A DNA stretch of 12,293 bases from contig RFHX01000104.1 of assembly GCA_003695725.1 (NCBI GenBank), positions 1 to 12,293 of the forward strand, written 5' to 3'. Within the stretch, counting starts at the first letter, position 1; each line of letters begins with the position of its first letter. A program made the position numbers and the translations under genes. The DNA comes from Candidatus Schekmanbacteria bacterium (lineage in GTDB: Bacteria; Schekmanbacteria; GWA2-38-11; J061). This document shows positions 7,885 through 12,293 of the stretch, one piece after another. The notes beneath the pieces were generated by a model that saw only the letters and a list, made by a program, of their open reading frames with translations, made no database searches and was not told the origin of the DNA.

Positions 7885-9011
7885 CTGTCCACTTCTCCAA
7901 GTACTATATCCAATGTCCCTATTATGGCTATGACATCAGCTACAAGATGCCCCTGCACCATTTTCTTGAAGGATTCAAGATTTACAAATGAAGGAGGCCT
8001 TATCTTGACTCTGTAAGGCTTATCCGAGCCGTCGCTTACGATGTAAAATCCAAGCTCGCCTTTTGGCGCCTCAATGGAGCGGTAAACTTCTCCCTCAGGA
8101 GGTTTTATTATTCTTGGCACCTTTGCCATTATCTCACCATCAGGAATCTGCGAAAGTGCATCTTTGACAATCTTGACGCTCTGTCTCATCTCTTCAAGCC
8201 GCACGATATATCTGTCATATGTATCGCCTTTTGAACCTATGGGAACCTTGAAATCAAATCTATCGTAGATCGAATATGGTTCAGCTTTTCGCACATCCCA
8301 TTTCACTCCCGAGCCCCTCAAACTTGGTCCGCTCAATCCCAAATCGATTGCGTCTTCTCCTGAGATAACACCTATATCAACTGTGCGGTCGAGCCACATT
8401 CTATTCTTGCTCAAAAGCTGTTCATATTCATCAATATGCGCCGGGAAGGTATCAAGAAATTTTTTTGCCTTTTCTACGAATCCATCAGGCAAATCTGCCG
8501 CAACTCCGCCAATATGAATATAATTGTATGTAAGACGGGCGCCGCTCAGCATTTCAAATAAATCTAAAATATCTTCCCTCTCTCTAAAACAGTAGAGGAA
8601 AACTGTAACAGCACCTATATCCATTGCATGAGTGCCAAGCCAAAGCAGATGGCTTGCAATCCTCTGAAGCTCTGCGCAAATTACACGGATATATTCTGCT
8701 CTCTCAGGGATTTCTACGCCCAATAGCTTCTCAACGGCAAGCACATAGGCAAGATTGTTGCTCATAGAGGCAACATAATCCAAGCGGTCGGTATATACAA
8801 TATTCTGTCTGTAATCCCTTTGTTCACAAAGTTTTTCTACACCGCGATGAAGATAGCCGATAACAACCTCGCAGTCTTTCACGACTTCGCCGTCGAGAGT
8901 TAATATGAGCCGCAACACACCGTGGGTGCTGGGATGCTGAGGACCCATATTTACTATAATTTCTTCAGTCTTGAAATCTTCGCTCTCGCTGTTTTTTATT
9001 TTTTCAGGCAT
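7881..9011 (-). CDS. nuoD: NADH-quinone oxidoreductase subunit D (49-kDa subunit)
   Basis: Peripheral-arm subunit of 376 residues that builds the quinone-binding pocket with NuoB and NuoH. The GPQHPSTHGVLRLIL segment contains H30, and DRLDYV contains Y79; these align by motif with the His and Tyr that contact the quinone head group in bovine and Thermus complex I (bovine His59 and Tyr108). Other family signatures are IGYLHRGVEKL at 51-61 and the C-terminal GTLDIVLGEVDR. It lacks the nickel-ligating CxxC pairs of the related [NiFe]-hydrogenase large subunits, so it is a quinone-type NuoD. Length is normal for an unfused protein; nuoC and nuoD are separate genes, unlike the E. coli nuoCD fusion. 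The start overlaps nuoC by 8 bases and the TGA stop overlaps nuoH. Confidence 0.98.
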   Translation of the reverse strand: MPEKIKNSESEDFKTEEIIVNMGPQHPSTHGVLRLILTLDGEVVKDCEVVIGYLHRGVEKLCEQRDYRQNIVYTDRLDYVASMSNNLAYVLAVEKLLGVEIPERAEYIRVICAELQRIASHLLWLGTHAMDIGAVTVFLYCFREREDILDLFEMLSGARLTYNYIHIGGVAADLPDGFVEKAKKFLDTFPAHIDEYEQLLSKNRMWLDRTVDIGVISGEDAIDLGLSGPSLRGSGVKWDVRKAEPYSIYDRFDFKVPIGSKGDTYDRYIVRLEEMRQSVKIVKDALSQIPDGEIMAKVPRIIKPPEGEVYRSIEAPKGELGFYIVSDGSDKPYRVKIRPPSFVNLESFKKMVQGHLVADVIAIIGTLDIVLGEVDR

Positions 9012-9468
9012 CTTCGCTCCTGTATGGGAAATCCTTCCTCAATGGATGCCCCTGAAAATCATCTGTTAAAAGTATTCTTTTAAGGTTTGGATGTCCTGTA
9101 AAATTGATTCCCAACATATCATAGCATTCTCTTTCATGCCAATCTGCCGTAGCCCACACGCCTGTTACAGAAGGGACGCTCTCTCCCATACCCAAGCGCA
9201 CTTTTAGGCGCACTCTCTTTTTCCTTTCAATTGAAAAAAGATGATAGACTACTTCAAATTTTTTATCGCGGTCAGGGTAATGAACACCACAGAGGTCTGA
9301 AAGGAAATTAAATTTTTCTTCCTTTTTTAGATAATCACAAACCTCAACAATCTTGTTCGTTTTAACTATAAATGTCAGCTCGCTTTCAAGGTCTCTGTGC
9401 GCAGGCGCGCTTTCTATTGCGTCGCCAAATTTCTCAGCGAGCCGTTTGGCAATCCCATCATTGTCCAT
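9004..9468 (-). CDS. nuoC: NADH-quinone oxidoreductase subunit C (30-kDa subunit)
   Basis: Soluble peripheral-arm subunit, 154 residues from the chosen ATG, that packs against NuoD and NuoI. The diagnostic C-terminal block is present: [20 protein letters not shown] at 110-129 and [14 protein letters not shown] at 136-149. I chose the ATG at 9466-9468 because AAGGAG lies 11 bases upstream; a TTG at 9487-9489 would add seven residues but would place that same site inside the gene. With the ATG the overlap with nuoB is 11 bases. The stop is TGA, overlapping nuoD by 8 bases. The protein is short and lacks any NuoD fusion, as in Thermus-type or Paracoccus-type operons. Confidence 0.96.
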   Translation of the reverse strand: MDNDGIAKRLAEKFGDAIESAPAHRDLESELTFIVKTNKIVEVCDYLKKEEKFNFLSDLCGVHYPDRDKKFEVVYHLFSIERKKRVRLKVRLGMGESVPSVTGVWATADWHERECYDMLGINFTGHPNLKRILLTDDFQGHPLRKDFPYRSEDA

Positions 9469-9955
9469 CCGCTTCTTTTCTCCTTGCAATAGTCATCGTC
9501 TCAATCTTTTCCTGCAATTTCATCAAACCATGGCAAAGCGCTTCGGGACGGGGCGGACAACCGGGTATATAAACATCCACAGGGATTATTTTATCAACAC
9601 CCTGAACAACATTATAGGTTGGGAAAATTCCACCTGTATTTGCGCAAGCACCCATCGAAACAACCCATTTTGGGTCAGGCATCTGGTCATAAAGTTTTTT
9701 TATTACAGGCGCCATCTTTTTGGTTACAGTCCCAGCTATTATCATCATATCAGATTGTCTTGGAGAAGCCCTAAACAACATTCCAGACCTTTCAAAAAAA
9801 TCATATCGTGCCGCTCCTGTTGCCATCATTTCAATTGCACAGCAGGCAAGCCCAAAAGTCATTCCCCATAGCGCTGACTTTCTTGCCCAATTGAAGACAT
9901 AATCAACAGATGTTATCAAAACATTGGGACCAAATCTGTTTTCTATTAAACCCAT
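9458..9955 (-). CDS. nuoB: NADH-quinone oxidoreductase subunit B (N2 cluster subunit)
   Basis: Peripheral-arm subunit of 165 residues that binds the terminal [4Fe-4S] cluster N2, the immediate electron donor to quinone. All four ligand positions are present: the unusual tandem pair C38-C39 in [12 protein letters not shown]104 in [11 protein letters not shown] and C133 in [12 protein letters not shown]. The [20 protein letters not shown] segment at 49-68 is the typical loop near the quinone cavity. The short N-terminus (no long presequence) is typical of bacterial NuoB. A clear AAGGAG site lies 7 bases before the ATG, inside the 3' end of nuoA, which it overlaps by 10 bases. The TGA stop overlaps nuoC. 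Confidence 0.98.
   Translation of the reverse strand: MGLIENRFGPNVLITSVDYVFNWARKSALWGMTFGLACCAIEMMATGAARYDFFERSGMLFRASPRQSDMMIIAGTVTKKMAPVIKKLYDQMPDPKWVVSMGACANTGGIFPTYNVVQGVDKIIPVDVYIPGCPPRPEALCHGLMKLQEKIETMTIARRKEADGQ
9480..9485 (-). promoter_or_regulatory. Shine-Dalgarno site deciding the nuoC start
   Basis: AAGGAG on the minus strand within the 3' end of nuoB, 11 bases before the ATG at 9466-9468. It supports that ATG over the earlier in-frame TTG at 9489. Confidence 0.7.
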
Positions 9956-10338
9956 TCAAGAGCTCCTTTTCTCCATGCGTAAAAATATCCCACAAGCAGT
10001 ATAAAAATAAAGAGCATCATCTCTATAAATCCAAACAGCGCAATGCGTTTATAAACTACTGCCCACGGAAAAAGAAAAATTGTTTCAACATCGAAAATTA
10101 TGAAAAGCACAGCAATTAAAAAATATCTCACATTATATGCGCCTCTTGCGTCTTTTGTGGCCGGTTCAATTCCACATTCATAAGTGCTGAGTTTCTCATC
10201 GTCAGGATTGTTTGGACGCACCAATAGCGCTACAACGAGTGTCCCAACTGCAAAAACAAGCGCCCCAAGAAGTAGAAGCAAAATCGGGATATACTCGCTG
10301 ATTGCGCGGTATTCGTTAAAATTTGAAAAGAAGTCCAT
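9946..10338 (-). CDS. nuoA: NADH-quinone oxidoreductase subunit A
   Basis: Three-helix membrane subunit of 130 residues, the first gene of the nuo operon. Family signatures are the [10 protein letters not shown] loop containing C55, which lies next to the quinone entry in complex I structures, and the second helix [20 protein letters not shown] with D83 and E85, the acidic pair that forms part of the hydrophilic axis. The C-terminus ends in a conserved AWRKGALEW-type motif. The ATG is preceded by GGGTGA, which can pair with the 3' end of 16S rRNA, though it is closer and weaker than the sites before the other nuo genes. It is separated by 508 bases from the upstream quinone oxidoreductase gene, so the operon promoter should lie in that interval. 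Confidence 0.97.
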   Translation of the reverse strand: MDFFSNFNEYRAISEYIPILLLLLGALVFAVGTLVVALLVRPNNPDDEKLSTYECGIEPATKDARGAYNVRYFLIAVLFIIFDVETIFLFPWAVVYKRIALFGFIEMMLFIFILLVGYFYAWRKGALEWV

Positions 10339-10395
10339 CGTTCACCCAGCTCAAAAATTCACATCATCACGAAAATAAACGGGCGTGAAATAGCA

Positions 10396-10431
10396 TATCC
10401 CCTTAAAATAATCAAGATAAAAAAAGGGATA
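10396..10431. repeat. Imperfect inverted repeat in the putative nuo leader
   Basis: Left arm TATCCCCTT (10396-10404) and right arm AAGGGATA (10424-10431) are complementary apart from one bulged base, with a 19-base AT-rich loop. It lies about 60-90 bases upstream of the nuoA ATG and would be part of the 5' leader if transcription starts near 10490. It could be an RNA hairpin or a protein site. The G+C content of the stem is low, and it is not followed by a T-tract that would make a convincing terminator. Confidence 0.35.
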
Positions 10432-10469
10432 GTGATATACTGTTATTGCTGGTCAATATGATAATTTTG

Positions 10470-10494
10470 AAAACTAATAAATTATAATAGTTTT
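10470..10494. promoter_or_regulatory. Operator-like palindrome next to the nuo promoter candidate
   Basis: Perfect 7-base inverted arms AAAACTA (10470-10476) and TAGTTTT (10488-10494), centre to centre 18 bases apart with an 11-base AT-rich spacer. The palindrome lies immediately downstream of the candidate -10 at 10496-10501, and its spacer contains a second TATAAT on the minus strand (10481-10486). A dimeric regulator bound here would overlap the transcription start. No matching regulator gene is in the window, and AT-rich sequence yields such arms by chance fairly often. Confidence 0.35.
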
Positions 10495-10495
10495 A

Positions 10496-10522
10496 ATTAT
10501 ATCAGAATAGTATGCATCTCAA
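10496..10522 (-). promoter_or_regulatory. Candidate promoter of the nuo operon (extended -10)
   Basis: On the minus strand the sequence TGATATAAT (10504-10496) is a perfect TATAAT with the TGn extension. A TTGAGA hexamer at 10522-10517 lies 15 bases upstream, a short spacer but acceptable where an extended -10 carries the promoter. It is about 158 bases before the nuoA start, giving a leader of roughly 150 bases. The consensus match is good, but the surroundings are AT-rich and other weaker hexamers (for example a TTGACC near 10455) occur closer to nuoA. Confidence 0.45.
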
Positions 10523-10554
10523 CGCTTAGAATAGGACTTTTTCCAAATCTTCAT

Positions 10555-10821
10555 TCATTTTGTAAGACCTTTTAAAACCGACAAGAATTCCTCCATTCGT
10601 GTAGATTGCCCAATATCTTGCAAGCTCTTATGAAGGTGTGAGCAATTGCGGATTATTCGGTCAAGCTTAAATGAGACCTAATTTGTTGATTCCTAGCCAT
10701 TTTTTTTGAATGGTATGAACAGATCTTTCTTGTAATATCTATTAAAAAAAGGAGTTTCATAAGAAAAGTTCAGAGCGGCAGCTCTCATTCCGTTTTCGTT
10801 TAATTCATATCTTCCTGCCAT
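10555..10821 (-). pseudogene. Possible decayed small gene: 89-codon frame with two internal TAG codons
   Basis: From an ATG at 10821 the minus strand stays open for 42 codons (N-terminus MAGRYELNENG) to TAG at 10693-10695. The same frame continues through four codons to a second TAG at 10678-10680, then 40 more codons to TGA at 10555-10557. The composition looks protein-like (for example RAAALNFSYETPFF and CSHLHKSLQDIG), and the region is longer than a normal spacer. No good Shine-Dalgarno precedes the ATG, and I recognise no family. It could be a decayed gene, a short 42-residue peptide gene, or chance. Another 33-codon stretch in a different frame (10526-10627) weakens the case for any single frame. 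Confidence 0.2.
10772..10785 (-). terminator. Weak candidate terminator after the quinone oxidoreductase gene
   Basis: AGAGC and GCTCT form a five-base-pair stem with a four-base loop, about 60 bases past the stop of the upstream gene on the minus strand. It is followed within a few bases by CTTTTCTT. The stem is short and the T-tract imperfect, so this is only a suggestion. Confidence 0.2.
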
Positions 10822-10846
10822 CAGCAGTCATTCAACAAGAACATAT

Positions 10847-11833
10847 TCATCCAAATGCAAGAATAATCTTACCTGAATTTTCATTATTCTCCATTCTTCG
10901 AGTTGCTTCATATAATTTTTCAAAAGGATAAATAGAATCAATGACTGGCTTAAGTTTCCCCTCATTAAAATGTGGCAAAACTTCCTTTGAAAATTTCTGC
11001 ACTGCATCTATTTTTTCTTCCAATGGGCGTGAGCGCAACACCGTGCCTATGATATGCAGTCGTTTGCTTAAAATGAGAGAAAGATTCGTCTCTGCCTTTA
11101 CACCTCCCATAACACCAACAACAATCAGTCTCCCCTTTTTTTTCAACAATGAGAGATTCTTTTGCCAATATGGAGCGCCAACTGTATCAAGGATTACTGC
11201 AACAGAACTTTTCCCGAATTTAGATTCAATAAGTTCCTGAAAATCTGATTCCTTATAATTTATTGCATAAAAATCGGCGTATTCTTTTATTTTGTCTATC
11301 TTTTCTTTACTTCCCACAGTGCCAATTGCAGTTGCAGAAAAAAGATTTACAATCTGGATTGCAGCGCTTCCAACTCCGCCTGCAGCAGAATGGATAAGCA
11401 CAATATCGCCTTCACTCATATTTCCCTGCGTCCTCAACGCATCATGGGCTGTTATAAATGCTTCGGGTACTGCCGCCGCTTCAACTAAATCAAGTGAATC
11501 TGGAATTTCCATAAGCAGTTTTTCGTTGATTACAATCTCTTCTGCATAAGTCCCTCCTGACGCAATACCAAAAACTCTTTCCCCTCCCTTCCATAAAGTT
11601 ACATCTTCACCAACTTCATCAACGACTCCTGAAAATTCCAAGCCCGGGATATCCTGCACCGTATCTTTTGGTGCAGGATAAAGTCCTCTGCGCTGAAGAA
11701 GGTCTGCGCGGTTCAAGGCAGTTGCCGCAATCTTGACTTTTACATTGCACTCCTCTGCTTTTAGCCCTTCCCTTTCTTCGATTACGAGATTTTCAATCTC
11801 CTTACCAAATTTTTTTATAACCGCGCACTTCAC
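10847..11833 (-). CDS. NAD(P)H:quinone oxidoreductase, zinc-less MDR family (PIG3-like)
   Basis: Soluble enzyme of 328 residues of the medium-chain dehydrogenase/reductase superfamily, predicted to reduce quinones or related enones with NAD(P)H. The N-terminal GroES-like domain contains ALNRADLLQRRGLYP at about 39-53, the typical PIG3-type motif, and GLEFSGVVDEVGEDV at 64-78. The Rossmann domain carries HSAAGGVGSAAIQ at 148-160 for nucleotide binding, then LDTVGAPYW and GRLIVVGVMGG at about 234-244. The catalytic and structural zinc ligands of alcohol dehydrogenases are absent. Length is normal for the family. The start is a GTG overlapping the upstream gene's stop as GTGA, with GAGG about 11 bases away, so the two are probably cotranscribed. 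A link to respiratory quinone metabolism is suggested only by proximity; many members act on other substrates. Confidence 0.88.
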   Translation of the reverse strand: MKCAVIKKFGKEIENLVIEEREGLKAEECNVKVKIAATALNRADLLQRRGLYPAPKDTVQDIPGLEFSGVVDEVGEDVTLWKGGERVFGIASGGTYAEEIVINEKLLMEIPDSLDLVEAAAVPEAFITAHDALRTQGNMSEGDIVLIHSAAGGVGSAAIQIVNLFSATAIGTVGSKEKIDKIKEYADFYAINYKESDFQELIESKFGKSSVAVILDTVGAPYWQKNLSLLKKKGRLIVVGVMGGVKAETNLSLILSKRLHIIGTVLRSRPLEEKIDAVQKFSKEVLPHFNEGKLKPVIDSIYPFEKLYEATRRMENNENSGKIILAFG

Positions 11834-12293
11834 TTCTCAGCTATCCTCACTTCTTTCAATAAAAAAGATAAATACTCAGACAAGACATTTTCAATGACAT
11901 CCCTATCTGCGGCTATCCATATAATTCTTTTGCCATTCCTGAAAAAATAATGCTCCTGTCCCATTCCAACCACCCAATAAAGAGATTGATTATCTTTTTT
12001 CACTTCTCTCAATCCAGTAAAGAATCGATTGCCCTCAGAAATTTTTTTGACCATTCTCTCTATAAGCTCTTTCGCCTTCTCTTCATTCTGTGTTTCAGAA
12101 TAGTATATTGTTGCATCGTCCCTGCCATTTGAATATTGTGCAACATAGCCATTCTTCAATTCTACGCTTTTCCCATGAAGCCGATACAATTCTCTCAATG
12201 CAGGCCTGCCTAAGATAGAATCTTTCAATTCCAGCCCGGCAATCCTTTCAGGCGGATTCAAAGGCGCAAGCGGCTCCCTTTCGGGAAGACAGG
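11830..12293 (-). CDS. Hypothetical protein, probable lipoprotein, partial at the right edge
   Basis: The reading frame is open to the window end, so the true N-terminus is missing; about 154 codons are visible. A TTG at 12259-12261 could serve as a start, but the frame upstream of it (CLPEREPLAPLNPPERIAG) also looks coding. The first readable residue is a cysteine followed by a polar, proline-rich linker, as just after a lipobox in an exported lipoprotein, with the signal peptide beyond the edge. The rest is a small mixed alpha/beta domain: strands around VELKNGYVAQYSNG and ATIYYSE, a charged helix with KAKELIERMVKKI, then strands SLYWVVGMGQEHYFFRNGKR and IIWIAAD and a final helix. No transmembrane segment or catalytic motif is seen, and I recognise no family with confidence. 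The TGA stop overlaps the quinone oxidoreductase start by 4 bases. Confidence 0.7.
   Translation of the reverse strand, partial: CLPEREPLAPLNPPERIAGLELKDSILGRPALRELYRLHGKSVELKNGYVAQYSNGRDDATIYYSETQNEEKAKELIERMVKKISEGNRFFTGLREVKKDNQSLYWVVGMGQEHYFFRNGKRIIWIAADRDVIENVLSEYLSFLLKEVRIAEK

Larger units (their letters stand above)
10339..10846. other. 508-base intergenic region upstream of the nuo operon
   Basis: This AT-rich stretch has no intact gene on either strand. Reading towards nuoA it holds the end region of the quinone oxidoreductase transcript, including a weak five-base-pair hairpin near 10772-10785; a minus-strand frame of 89 codons with two internal TAG codons (10555-10821); a candidate extended -10 promoter near 10496-10522; an operator-like palindrome at 10470-10494; and an inverted repeat at 10396-10431 in the presumed leader. 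The most likely function is the control region of the nuo operon. Confidence 0.7.

Noticed and set aside
7421-7900. Minus-strand open frame of 159 codons inside the nuoH region
   Set aside because: It is a shifted frame of nuoH with Cys/Ser-rich, non-protein-like composition, and nuoH itself is intact.
9353-9871. Plus-strand open frame of 172 codons opposite nuoB and nuoC
   Set aside because: It lies wholly antisense to two unmistakable genes, has no recognisable protein features and is a reflection of their codon usage.
7881-9955. Possibility that nuoB/nuoD belong to a membrane-bound [NiFe]-hydrogenase related to complex I
   Set aside because: NuoD lacks the CxxC nickel ligands and keeps the quinone-site His and Tyr, and the operon contains nuoA, nuoJ and nuoK in their complex I forms.
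10678-10695. Two in-frame TAG codons read as possible amber recoding (pyrrolysine-like)
   Set aside because: nuoJ in the same window ends normally at TAG, no recoding machinery is visible, and the surrounding frame has no recognised homologue; decay or chance is simpler.
10685-10712. Hairpin CCATT / AATGG around a T-run as a terminator
   Set aside because: The stem is only five base pairs, AT-rich, and the T-run is in the loop rather than after the stem.

Overview
The window is almost entirely one long, tightly packed minus-strand operon for a respiratory complex I. Read in the direction of transcription (high to low coordinates) the order is nuoA, B, C, D, H, I, J, K, L, M, N, all intact, with overlaps of 4 to 11 bases or gaps of at most 40 bases. 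A second minus-strand pair lies upstream: the C-terminal part of a probable lipoprotein that runs off the right edge, and a zinc-less NAD(P)H:quinone oxidoreductase of the PIG3 type. No rRNA, tRNA, CRISPR array or mobile element is visible.

The DNA is AT-rich and bacterial in character: AG-rich Shine-Dalgarno sites, ATG/GTG/TTG starts and translationally coupled gene ends. The Nuo proteins look like those of anaerobic or uncultured Gram-negative-type bacteria (nuoC and nuoD are separate genes, and NuoL carries the usual long lateral-helix tail), but I cannot assign a phylum from this window.

The main biological point is what is absent. nuoE, nuoF and nuoG, which encode the NADH-oxidising arm, do not lie between nuoD and nuoH, where they sit in the usual 14-gene operon. 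The 11 genes present encode the quinone/N2 connecting module (A, B, C, D, H, I) and the proton-pumping antiporter-like arm (J, K, L, M, N). Such 11-subunit complexes in other lineages take electrons from ferredoxin, F420H2 or another donor protein. Here the donor is unknown, and an unlinked nuoEFG cannot be excluded.

Layout: 1-27, 3' flank of nuoN; 28-5630, membrane arm genes nuoN, M, L, K; 5642-6693, nuoJ and nuoI; 6718-9011, nuoH and nuoD; 9004-10338, nuoC, B, A; 10339-10846, a 508-base intergenic region with a candidate extended -10 promoter, an operator-like palindrome, a second inverted repeat in the putative leader, and a possible decayed reading frame; 10847-11833, quinone oxidoreductase; 11830-12293, partial lipoprotein. 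The upstream pair is coupled by a GTGA overlap and is probably transcribed from a promoter outside the window.
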